In this document: positions 1 to 5,990 of the stretch, one piece after another
Position numbering within the stretch: the stretch's first letter is position 1
Layout of the letters: the number at the start of each line of letters is the position of its first letter
NCBI GenBank assembly: GCA_964570105.1
Contig: CAZMWM010000107.1
Coordinates: forward strand, 1 to 6,112
Length of the DNA stretch: 6,112 nt
Direction: 5' to 3'
Source of the DNA: SIG673 sp964570105
GTDB lineage: Bacteria > Bacillota > Clostridia > Oscillospirales > CAG-272
Notes under the pieces: model-generated
Database searches by the model: none
The model's input: only the letters and a program-made list of their open reading frames with translations
Told to the model about the DNA's origin: nothing
Position numbers and translations under genes: made by a program

Positions 1-1
1 G

Positions 2-2749
2 CATAACCATCCCACTGAGATAGAGCCGTTCGGGGGCGCCGCTACGTGTATAGGCGGAGCGATCCGCGATCCGCTTTCCGGCAGAAGCTATGTTTACGCG
101 GCTATGCGCGTTACGGGAGCGGCAGATCCGCTCACTCCGGTTTCGGAGACGCTTAAGGGAAAGCTCCCGCAAAGAAAGATAGTTACTACCGCCGCCGCCG
201 GCTACAGCTCATACGGTAATCAGATAGGTCTTGCCACGGGACAGGTTGATGAGATATATCACCCGGGTTACGTTGCGAAGCGTATGGAGATAGGCGCGGT
301 GATAGCCGCTACTCCCGAGAAGAACGTAAGACGTGAGCGTCCGCTTCCCGGAGATAAGGTGATATTGCTCGGCGGTCGCACGGGACGCGACGGATGCGGC
401 GGAGCTACCGGCTCTTCGAAAGCGCACAAGCTCGAGTCGCTCGATACCTGCGGCGCTGAGGTGCAGAAGGGAAATGCACCCGAGGAAAGAAAGCTTCAAA
501 GGCTGTTCAGAAACGCCGAAGCCTCGGCTATGATAAAAAGATGCAACGATTTCGGTGCGGGCGGTGTATCCGTTGCCATCGGGGAGCTTGCCGACGGACT
601 TGAGATAGACCTTAATGCGGTGCCCAAAAAGTACGAGGGCCTAGACGGAACGGAGCTTGCAATAAGCGAGTCCCAGGAAAGAATGGCTGTGGTCGTCGCT
701 CCCGAGGACGCGGAGCGGTTTAAGCAGTTGGCGTACGGTGAAAATTTAGAGGCAACCGTTGTGGCTACCGTTACCGAGCGCGAACGTCTCGTTATGCATT
801 GGAACGGTAAGACCATTGTTGATATACCGAGAGATTTCCTGAATTCTAACGGAGCGGAAAAGCATATAGATATCGCTCCTGCCGCCCCCGAGGCTTACGG
901 ACGTACCGTCAGCGGTACGTTCACCGAGGAATACGAAAGGCTTGCGGGGGATCTGAACGTCTGCTCCAAGCGCGGACTTTCCGAGAGATTTGACTCCACC
1001 ATCGGCGCGGGCACGGTGCTTATGCCGTTTGGCGGTAAATATCAGCGCACTCCGATACAGGCAATGGTCAATAAGGTGTCGGTCGAGCGCGGACATACCG
1101 ATACCTGTTCGCTGATGGCGTGGGGCTACGATCCCGATATAGCGGAAAAGAGTCCTTATCACTCCGCCTATCTCGCGGTCGTCTCATCTGTCTGCAAGCT
1201 GATCGCCACGGGCGCGGAATTCAAGGATGTTTATCTCACGTTCCAAGAATATTTTGAAAAACCCGGTACCGATCCTCGGCGCTGGGGCAAGCCGTTTGCC
1301 GCACTGCTCGGTGCGTTTATGGCTCAAAAAGAGCTTGGGATCGCCGCTATCGGCGGTAAGGACTCCATGAGCGGAAGCTTTGAGGATATCGACGTTCCGC
1401 CGACGCTCGTTTCCTTTGCCGTGACGACGGGAAAGAACGCATATACGGTCTCTCCGGAATTTAAAAAGGTCGGAAGCCGTGTGGCGATACTGAGAGCAAA
1501 GTATGATGAGAACGGTCTGCCTATCGCCGAGGGGCTTCTCGAAAATTTTGCACAAGTTACCTCTCTTATGCGTTCCGGAAAGGTGCTTGCGGCGTACACG
1601 CCCTGCTACGGTGGTATCGCCGAGGCGGTGCTCAAGATGGCTATGGGTAACGGTCTCGGCTTCAGATATGCAAGCGACATTACTGTGAACGAGCTGTTCG
1701 GGTACAGCTACGGCTCCTTCGTGCTCGAGCTTGCCGATGGGGAAGAAAGCGGGCTTGATACGCTCGGATACGTTACGGATGACGGTTGTATATCGCTTGG
1801 TGATGAGCGTGTGAGCACGGAAAAGCTCTTTGGTATATACGAAAATAAGCTTGAGTCGGTGTACAGCTGTAACATACCGTCCGAAAAGCTCGATATTCCT
1901 GCCTTTGAGTGCACGGAGCGCCCGGTGGCAAGTCCTGCTGTAAGGCTCGCAAAGCCGCGAGTGCTCATTCCGGTATTCCCGGGAACAAACTGTGAGTACG
2001 ACACGGCAAAGGCATTCGGAGACGCAGGTGCCGAGCCTGAAATATTCGTTATCAATACGCTCTCCGCTTCCGCTATCGCCGAGTCCGTCGAGAGCTTCGC
2101 GGGAAAGATAAAGAACAGCCAGATCGTCTTTATTCCCGGAGGATTTTCGGGAGCTGACGAGCCGGACGGCTCGGGTAAGTTCATTACCGCATTCTTCCGC
2201 AATCCCGAGATCAGGGACGCCGTTACCGACCTGCTCGGAGAGCGTGACGGTCTTATGGGAGGTATCTGCAACGGCTTCCAAGCGCTCATAAAGTTAGGTC
2301 TCGTTCCGTACGGAGAGATACGCGATGTTGATGCTAACTGTCCCACTCTCACCTTCAACACGATATCGCGTCATCAATCGATGATAGTCAGAACGCGCGT
2401 TGCGTCCGTGAAGTCGCCGTGGCTCCGTCACGTGAACGTCGGGGAGATATTCAATGTTCCGATATCGCACGGAGAGGGACGCTTCTTTGCCGACGAGGGC
2501 GTTATAGGAGAGCTTGCGGCTAACGGTCAGATAATGACTCAATACGTGGATATGCAAGGTGTTCCCACCAACTGTATCGCGCATAACCCCAACGGCTCCG
2601 CCGCCGCTATCGAAGGAATACTTTCTCCGGACGGTCGCGTGTTCGGAAAGATGGGACATTCCGAGCGTATCGCAAGTGGGCTGTATATGAACGTTCCGGG
2701 CAACTACGATATGCAGCTCTTCCGCTCTGCGGTCGAGTATTACCGCTGA
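2..2749 (+). CDS. purL: Phosphoribosylformylglycinamidine (FGAM) synthase, single-polypeptide type, 5'-truncated by the window edge
   Basis: FGAM synthase turns FGAR, glutamine and ATP into FGAM, the fourth step of de novo purine synthesis, in the cytosol. The frame is open from base 2, so the ATG at 104 is internal: upstream codons already read HNHPTEIEPFGGAATC, a PurL signature. Of the 915 visible residues, 124-137 carry GGRTGRDGCGGATG and 182-199 carry NDFGAGG (first PurM-like half). The second half starts near 322-345 (SKRGLSERFDSTIGAG) and has GGKDSMSGSF at 451-460. The class I glutaminase domain starts near residue 652 (PVFPGTNCEYD); its likely triad is Cys756 (GICNGFQ), His823 and Glu825 (SHGEGRF). 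Fusion of synthase and amidase halves marks the large PurL rather than the separate PurS/PurL/PurQ set. Relatives are about 1,240 residues, so some 320 N-terminal residues lie outside. No frameshift or missing key residue is seen. It ends in TGA just before a terminator. Confidence 0.97.
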   Translation, partial: HNHPTEIEPFGGAATCIGGAIRDPLSGRSYVYAAMRVTGAADPLTPVSETLKGKLPQRKIVTTAAAGYSSYGNQIGLATGQVDEIYHPGYVAKRMEIGAVIAATPEKNVRRERPLPGDKVILLGGRTGRDGCGGATGSSKAHKLESLDTCGAEVQKGNAPEERKLQRLFRNAEASAMIKRCNDFGAGGVSVAIGELADGLEIDLNAVPKKYEGLDGTELAISESQERMAVVVAPEDAERFKQLAYGENLEATVVATVTERERLVMHWNGKTIVDIPRDFLNSNGAEKHIDIAPAAPEAYGRTVSGTFTEEYERLAGDLNVCSKRGLSERFDSTIGAGTVLMPFGGKYQRTPIQAMVNKVSVERGHTDTCSLMAWGYDPDIAEKSPYHSAYLAVVSSVCKLIATGAEFKDVYLTFQEYFEKPGTDPRRWGKPFAALLGAFMAQKELGIAAIGGKDSMSGSFEDIDVPPTLVSFAVTTGKNAYTVSPEFKKVGSRVAILRAKYDENGLPIAEGLLENFAQVTSLMRSGKVLAAYTPCYGGIAEAVLKMAMGNGLGFRYASDITVNELFGYSYGSFVLELADGEESGLDTLGYVTDDGCISLGDERVSTEKLFGIYENKLESVYSCNIPSEKLDIPAFECTERPVASPAVRLAKPRVLIPVFPGTNCEYDTAKAFGDAGAEPEIFVINTLSASAIAESVESFAGKIKNSQIVFIPGGFSGADEPDGSGKFITAFFRNPEIRDAVTDLLGERDGLMGGICNGFQALIKLGLVPYGEIRDVDANCPTLTFNTISRHQSMIVRTRVASVKSPWLRHVNVGEIFNVPISHGEGRFFADEGVIGELAANGQIMTQYVDMQGVPTNCIAHNPNGSAAAIEGILSPDGRVFGKMGHSERIASGLYMNVPGNYDMQLFRSAVEYYR

Positions 2750-2770
2750 GCAGCTCTTGAATAAAAAAAT

Positions 2771-2812
2771 ACCGCAGAGACGTAAACGGTCTGACGTTTA
2801 TTTCTCTGCGGT
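2771..2812. terminator. Bidirectional intrinsic terminator between convergent purL and murD
   Basis: A perfect 10-bp stem (ACCGCAGAGA at 2771-2780 with TCTCTGCGGT at 2803-2812) continues inward, after one mismatch and one G-U pair, through TAAACG/CGTTTA to a 6-nt loop (2789-2794). On the + strand the stem is followed by GTTTTATT. On the - strand it is followed by ATTTTTTTAT (complement of 2761-2770). It starts 22 bp after the purL stop and ends 15 bp from the murD stop, so it can end transcripts from both sides. Confidence 0.9.
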
Positions 2813-2826
2813 GTTTTATTGCGGTA

Positions 2827-4218
2827 TCATTCAAGCGAGAGTGCGGTCTTTTTGAACAGCTCCGAGCGTTCTGTGTAATTTGCAAAGCGGTCGAAGCTCG
2901 CGCAAGCCGGCGATAGCAGTACGGTGCCGCCGCGTGGAGTGACGTCGGCGGCAAGACGGACGGCTGTCTCAAAATCAGGCTCGTATATGACCTCAAACGG
3001 CGGTGCACCCACGGCGGATATGGCTGACGATATCTTCTCGGATGCGTCTCCGGTCAGAACGACGGCACTTGCACGCTCGAAAAGCGCGTAAACCAACGGT
3101 GATTGGTCAAGCGATTTGTCGTATCCGCCGCATATCACGGTCAGCGGCTTTGAAAAACAGCGCAATGTTACGGCGCTCCTGCTCGGCGTTGTGTCGATGG
3201 AGCTGTCCACGTAACGCACGCCGCGCTTTACACATACGGTCTGCATACGGTGAGGAACGCCCGAAAAGGAGCTTGCGACCTCATCTAAGCAGTTCCTAAG
3301 CTCTGTTATACCGTACTTTATGCCGCGTTGGCGCAGAAGCTCGCGGCAAAGTGAGATCGCGGTCATATAATTTTCGATATTGTGCCGTCCCTGCAAAACG
3401 ATACGGTCAACGCTCAGTAGCTTTGTTTCATCTGCGTAGATATCCTTACCGTCGCAAAATATGTCACAGTCCCGAGACCAACCGCGCGTCTCGAGCTTTA
3501 AGGAGCGCGACGCGAGATTTTCGCAAAGCTCGGTCGTGTAAGTAGCGCGGGGAAGCGAAGCGTAAAGGCAACCGTCACCGAATATCTTGAGCTTTGCTCC
3601 GATGTATTCATCCATGTCCGTGTGGTAGTCAAGATGGTTGGGGGTTATATTCGTGAGCGCGGAAAGGCTCGGTGAGGTCTTGGCGGTCATAAGCTGAAAG
3701 CTTGAAAGCTCCGCTACCGTGATATCGCACGGATGAACCCGATCAAGCAGAGACACGAGGGGAAGACCGATGTTTCCGGCGGCGTACACCTTCTCTCCGC
3801 GATCGCGCAGGAGACGCGACAGAAGCTCCCGTGTTACGGTCACCGCGGTGGTCTTTCCGTCGCTTCCGGTAATTCCCGCGACGGTGCAGGGTGCGCGGTC
3901 GAAGAACAGCTCCCATTCCGACGTGAGCACGGAGCCGTTCCGTACGGCACTTGTTATCTCGGGCAGATCCGGGCGTACCGACGGGGCGCGAAAGATATAT
4001 TCTCCCGAAAGGTCGGAAAGATATCCTTCCCCAAAGCAAAAACGGGCGCCGAGCGCTTTAAGATCGTTTAGTATTCCGTCGCTCGGCGGCATCCTGTCAC
4101 GCAAGGTGAGCACCGCTCCTTCTGCGCTCAAACGGTGCGCCAACGCAACTCCGGATATTCCCATTCCGATGATCTCGCACTTCCTGTTTTTGAACGAACG
4201 GGGAAGAGATGCTCTCAT
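2827..4218 (-). CDS. murD: UDP-N-acetylmuramoyl-L-alanine--D-glutamate ligase (MurD), 463 aa
   Basis: MurD adds D-glutamate to UDP-MurNAc-L-Ala with ATP, a cytoplasmic step of peptidoglycan precursor synthesis. The N-terminal UDP-binding domain has GMGISGVALA (residues 18-27). The central ATPase domain has the P-loop GITGSDGKTT (115-124), NITPNHLDYH (190-199) and YIGAKLKIF, whose Lys209 matches the carbamylated lysine of E. coli MurD. HNIENYM (279-285) precedes the C-terminal domain, which has GGYDKSLDQSPL (Lys368 matches the D-Glu-binding lysine) and SPACASFDRF (436-445). Length is normal for the family. I chose the ATG at 4218 because GGAGG lies 4 nt upstream and because the 24 extra residues from an ATG at 4290 (MIHSGRPLYFF...) do not resemble MurD. 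At 341 an Ile occupies the place of the Lys in the NDSKATN motif of E. coli; as I recall, clostridial MurDs often differ here. It is transcribed away from rnpB; I found no convincing promoter of its own. Confidence 0.96.
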   Translation of the reverse strand: MRASLPRSFKNRKCEIIGMGISGVALAHRLSAEGAVLTLRDRMPPSDGILNDLKALGARFCFGEGYLSDLSGEYIFRAPSVRPDLPEITSAVRNGSVLTSEWELFFDRAPCTVAGITGSDGKTTAVTVTRELLSRLLRDRGEKVYAAGNIGLPLVSLLDRVHPCDITVAELSSFQLMTAKTSPSLSALTNITPNHLDYHTDMDEYIGAKLKIFGDGCLYASLPRATYTTELCENLASRSLKLETRGWSRDCDIFCDGKDIYADETKLLSVDRIVLQGRHNIENYMTAISLCRELLRQRGIKYGITELRNCLDEVASSFSGVPHRMQTVCVKRGVRYVDSSIDTTPSRSAVTLRCFSKPLTVICGGYDKSLDQSPLVYALFERASAVVLTGDASEKISSAISAVGAPPFEVIYEPDFETAVRLAADVTPRGGTVLLSPACASFDRFANYTERSELFKKTALSLE

Positions 4219-4220
4219 AT

Positions 4221-4227
4221 TACCTCC
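4221..4227 (-). promoter_or_regulatory. Shine-Dalgarno site of murD
   Basis: On the - strand the sequence reads GGAGGTA then AT then ATG, a strong ribosome binding site with 4 nt between GGAGG and the start codon. It fixes the murD start at 4218 rather than the in-frame ATG at 4290, which has no comparable site. Confidence 0.85.
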
Positions 4228-4333
4228 ATAAATAACAAAATATGGAAATGATAAGTCAAAAAAATAAAGCGGTCGACCACTGTGGATCATATCCGCACAC
4301 CGTCAAAGGCAATGCCCGACGGGGGAGACGGCG

Positions 4334-4348
4334 TAAAAAAATAAAAAA
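4334..4348 (-). terminator. U-rich 3' tract ending the rnpB transcript
   Basis: Directly after the P1 3' strand of rnpB the - strand reads TTTTTTATTTTTTTA. Such a U-run suggests transcription stops or is trimmed here. I see no strong separate hairpin before it: the nearby GC-rich strand is part of RNase P helix P1, so either P1 or a competing weak hairpin would have to serve as the stem. Read-through into murD, whose start is 116 bp further on, cannot be excluded. Confidence 0.45.
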
Positions 4349-4716
4349 TGCAGACCGAGCTTGTAAGCCGGGTTTTGTGACGGCGTTAGCCGCCTGCGGT
4401 CATCTATCTTGGCGTTACGTCACCGTAGCGCTCGTGCCACCTACGGAATACGTCGGGCAAACGCGGATCGCTCCGCTCCGTATACGGTGTTGCTTCGGAT
4501 AGGGTTTACAGCAAGCCATGGTTACCCACAGCTTGGGTGAGCTCTTACCTCGCCTTTCCATCCTTACCCGATCACTCGGGCGGTCTATTTCTGTTGCACT
4601 TTCCCGGAAGTCACCTTCGGCTGACGTTATCAGTTATCCTGCCCTATGAAGCCCGGACTTTCCTCACGATAATACCTTTCGGCGTGATATCGCGCGACCG
4701 CACCGCCCGGTCTGCA
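4349..4716 (-). ncRNA. rnpB: RNase P RNA (catalytic RNA subunit), bacterial type A
   Basis: This RNA is the ribozyme that cuts the 5' leader from pre-tRNAs, working with the RnpA protein. Read on the - strand it carries the universal block GAGGAAAGTCCGGGC (4665-4651), the J11/12 block GGTAAGAGCTCACC (4549-4536), AGATAGATGACCGC (4409-4396) and the 3' block CACAAAACCCGGCTTAC (4379-4363). The ends pair as a 9-bp helix P1, TGCAGACCG (4716-4708) with CGGTCTGCA (4357-4349). The length, about 368 nt, and the block order follow the E. coli-like type A rather than the Bacillus type B. A TSS near 4715-4716 fits the promoter just upstream. The helix P15 (TACGGA 4482-4477 with TCCGTA 4447-4442) encloses a loop in which I cannot find the usual CCA-binding GGU. 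The gene lies between trmK and murD, all on the same strand. Exact ends are inferred from P1 pairing. Confidence 0.96.
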
Positions 4717-4721
4717 CTTAG

Positions 4722-4750
4722 ATTATACACGTTTTTTTCGGATTTGTCAA
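4722..4750 (-). promoter_or_regulatory. Consensus sigma-70/SigA promoter of rnpB
   Basis: On the - strand a perfect -35 TTGACA (4750-4745) and a perfect -10 TATAAT (4727-4722) are separated by exactly 17 bp (4744-4728). The start point expected 6-7 nt downstream (4716-4715) coincides with the first base of the RNase P helix P1. The spacer contains a run of A residues on the - strand (complement of the T-run 4732-4738). All 12 hexamer bases match, consistent with strong constitutive expression of a stable RNA. Confidence 0.93.
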
Positions 4751-4775
4751 GTGCTTTGCCGCGTTTTGGAGCGAT

Positions 4776-4820
4776 ATAGGCTGAAATATGCTCGAAATAG
4801 GCTCGAAAATACTTGAAAAA
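4776..4820 (-). repeat. Phased A-tract / 10-12 bp imperfect tandem repeat upstream of the rnpB promoter
   Basis: On the + strand four degenerate units follow one another: ATAGGCTGAA (4776-4785), ATATGCTCGAA (4786-4796), ATAGGCTCGAAA (4797-4808) and ATACTTGAAAA (4809-4819). Their A-runs begin about 11 bp apart, close to one helical turn, which is the pattern of intrinsically bent DNA. The block lies about 60 to 105 bp upstream of the rnpB start point. A role in transcription is inference; the repeat itself is seen directly. Confidence 0.55.
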
Positions 4821-4850
4821 GCGCCGAAAGCTCCGCGACGGCAGAAAACA

Positions 4851-4864
4851 TCCGTGCGCACGGA
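4851..4864 (-). terminator. Palindromic hairpin after trmK, possible weak terminator
   Basis: TCCGTGCGCACGGA is a perfect 14-bp palindrome starting 5 bp beyond the trmK stop codon (TAA, 4872-4870). On the - strand it is followed by TGTTTTCTG, with only four consecutive T. It could end trmK transcription before rnpB, but the realistic stem is 5 bp with a GCGC loop and the U-tract is short, so its strength is doubtful. Confidence 0.4.
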
Positions 4865-4869
4865 GTAGC

Positions 4870-5571
4870 TTACGAATGCTCGGTCTGTTCCGAGATGAAG
4901 TCGGCAAGCACGCTCTGTGAGCGAAGCAGACGTTCCGTCTCGTCGGTGCTTGGGTGCGAAGCGCTCATAACGCCGGAAAGCTCGCGCTCTGACTGTGACA
5001 GACGCCGATGCGCGTACTCGGTAAGGGCTTCGCTCGGCTCGGTATTGACGCCGAGTATCAGCTCGCGAAGCGAAAGCTCGCGCACGTTTCCGGTGTAATA
5101 AACGCTCATAATAAAGTATATGCGCTCTCCGTCGGATGTGCAATATTCGTGCTCGGTCTCAAATCCGTTTCGCGCAAGAGCGTCACGAAGCTCGGCGTGC
5201 TTGGTCATCGGCTGGAGTATGAAATGGAATTGCCGCGAGGATAGGCGCGCGTCGGAAAGAAGTATCGAGGATATCAGCTCTCCGCCCATCCCGGCGATGA
5301 TGATGTCTCCGATGCCGTCGAGCGGAACGCCGAGCGTGCCGTTTGCAACGTAGGTGCTGATCCTGTCACAAAGTCCGAGAGCGGCGATGTTACGCTCCCC
5401 CTTCTCGAGGGAAGGGCGGCTTATATCGGTCGCTATGGCAAAGGGGACGATGCCGTTTTTGATCAGCTCTATCGGTATGTGCGCGTGATCCGTTCCGACA
5501 TCACAGACACCGAGCGTGTCGGAAGGGCGCACCGTGGCGTATATCCGCGCCATTCTGCTGTCCTTGAGCAT
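4870..5571 (-). CDS. trmK: tRNA (adenine-22-N1)-methyltransferase, TrmK family, 233 aa
   Basis: TrmK uses S-adenosylmethionine to methylate N1 of A22 in the tRNA D-loop region; the family is typical of Gram-positive bacteria. The Rossmann motif I, CDVGTDHAHIPI (residues 23-34), matches the family's DIGSDHAYLP, and IIIAGMGGELIS (90-101) plus LQPMTKHAELRDAL (119-132) are further TrmK landmarks. The C-terminal ~60 residues are charged and probably helical, as in Bacillus TrmK, where this part is a coiled coil. I prefer the ATG at 5571 (AGGGAG at 5587-5582, 10 nt away) because the extra residues align with the family N-terminus. The ATG at 5553 (residue 7) has AAGGA 7 nt upstream and remains possible. 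The gene often follows rpoD in Bacillota; here the 5' side holds a repeat element and no rpoD is visible. rnpB lies downstream instead of the usual nif3-like gene. No convincing promoter was found in 5572-5693. Confidence 0.9.
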   Translation of the reverse strand: MLKDSRMARIYATVRPSDTLGVCDVGTDHAHIPIELIKNGIVPFAIATDISRPSLEKGERNIAALGLCDRISTYVANGTLGVPLDGIGDIIIAGMGGELISSILLSDARLSSRQFHFILQPMTKHAELRDALARNGFETEHEYCTSDGERIYFIMSVYYTGNVRELSLRELILGVNTEPSEALTEYAHRRLSQSERELSGVMSASHPSTDETERLLRSQSVLADFISEQTEHS

Positions 5572-5693
5572 ATTTGTGTGGCTCCCTGTAGTATTTTTTA
5601 ATGGTATGGATCCGAGGGTGAGTTTGTACCTCGTATGGAAAAGTCACGTTGCGTGCTAAGATGTGAAATGCAGTCTGTTATCATTCGAGGTCG

Positions 5694-5743
5694 GACAATC
5701 CCTCAGTCGCCTTCGGCGCCAGCTCCCTTTACACAAGGGAGCC
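5694..5743 (+). repeat. Left 50-bp inverted repeat with two hairpins
   Basis: It contains hairpin 1, GTCGCC-TTC-GGCGCC (5706-5720, one T-C mismatch), and hairpin 2, GCTCCCTT-TACAC-AAGGGAGC (5722-5742). The outer 15 bases (GACAATCCCTCAGTC) and inner 23 bases are repeated exactly, inverted, at 5991-6040. Confidence 0.9.
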
Positions 5744-5749
5744 TTTTTT
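5722..5749 (+). terminator. Terminator-like hairpin in the left inverted repeat
   Basis: The perfect 8-bp stem GCTCCCTT/AAGGGAGC with a 5-nt loop is followed by C and six T residues (5744-5749), the form of an intrinsic terminator for rightward transcription. The matching hairpin in the right repeat has no T-run after it in the equivalent orientation, so only the left copy has this form. No gene visible in the window needs it, so it may be incidental to the repeat. Confidence 0.45.
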
Positions 5750-5800
5750 GGCGCTCCGCGCCACTTTCTGAAGGAAAGCATCAGCTTTTTGAAAAAAGCT
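5750..5800. repeat. Cluster of short hairpins inside the element
   Basis: Three small inverted repeats follow each other: GGCGC-TCC-GCGCC (5750-5762), CTTTC-TGAAG-GAAAG (5764-5778) and AGCTTTT-TGAA-AAAGCT-type pairing (5783-5800). A further GGAAT/ATTCC pair sits at 5831-5845. Together they give the element a chain of stems in single-stranded DNA or RNA. Confidence 0.6.
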
Positions 5801-5845
5801 GTGCAAAAACTTCTGTACAGCTTCGTGGTTGGAATTTTTTATTCC

Positions 5846-5894
5846 ATCACATAGGTACGCCTTGTCTGTGTTTGCACTGATTTCGGGGCGTGCC
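5846..5894 (+). repeat. Direct repeat copy 1 (~49 bp) with internal stem
   Basis: It begins ATCACATAGGTACGCC and ends CGGGGCGTGCC. It aligns to 5940-5987 with about six mismatches and one single-base gap. Its arms GGTACGCC (5854-5861) and GGCGTGCC (5887-5894) can pair with one G-U wobble. Confidence 0.85.
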
Positions 5895-5917
5895 TTTGCT
5901 TCGCGGTGGAAAATTGA

Positions 5918-5945
5918 TATCACATATCACATATCACATATCACA
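5918..5945 (+). repeat. Tandem repeat of the 7-mer TATCACA, four exact units
   Basis: Four identical 7-bp units run from 5918 to 5945 without interruption and merge directly into direct repeat copy 2, whose own first bases (ATCACATAGG) supply the last unit. Copy 1 has only one such unit, so the array looks like local expansion by slippage. Confidence 0.92.
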
Positions 5946-5987
5946 TAGGTACGCCTATCTGTGTTAGAACTCATTACGGGGCGTACC
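5940..5987 (+). repeat. Direct repeat copy 2 (~48 bp) with internal stem
   Basis: It begins ATCACATAGGTACGCC and ends CGGGGCGTACC, matching copy 1 at 5846-5894. Its arms GGTACGCC (5948-5955) and GGCGTACC (5980-5987) are perfectly complementary. It ends three bases before the right inverted repeat. Confidence 0.85.
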
Positions 5988-5990
5988 GTA

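Noticed and set aside
1184..2281. Long 365-codon open frame on the - strand opposite purL
   Set aside because: It lies fully antisense to well-conserved PurL motifs, including the second PurM-like domain and the glutaminase start. Long antisense frames are common opposite genes with this codon bias.
4230..4259. murD promoter from TTGACT (4259-4254) and TTATTT (4235-4230) on the - strand
   Set aside because: The -10 match is poor and the start point would fall inside the Shine-Dalgarno site, leaving no usable leader.
4286..4312. murD promoter from TTGCCT and TATGAT with a 15-bp spacer on the - strand
   Set aside because: The spacer is short and the -35 is weak. It is possible but not good enough to annotate.
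4242..4907. Several open frames of 80-87 codons across the rnpB region on both strands
   Set aside because: The RNase P RNA explains the sequence conservation here, and the translations are arginine-rich shadows with no family resemblance or start signals.
5729..5923. 64-codon open frame on the - strand inside the repeat element (ends ...KVARSAKKGSLV)
   Set aside because: It is made of the hairpin arms and repeats of the element, has no ribosome binding site I trust, and resembles no family I know. Such frames arise wherever this kind of repeat occurs.
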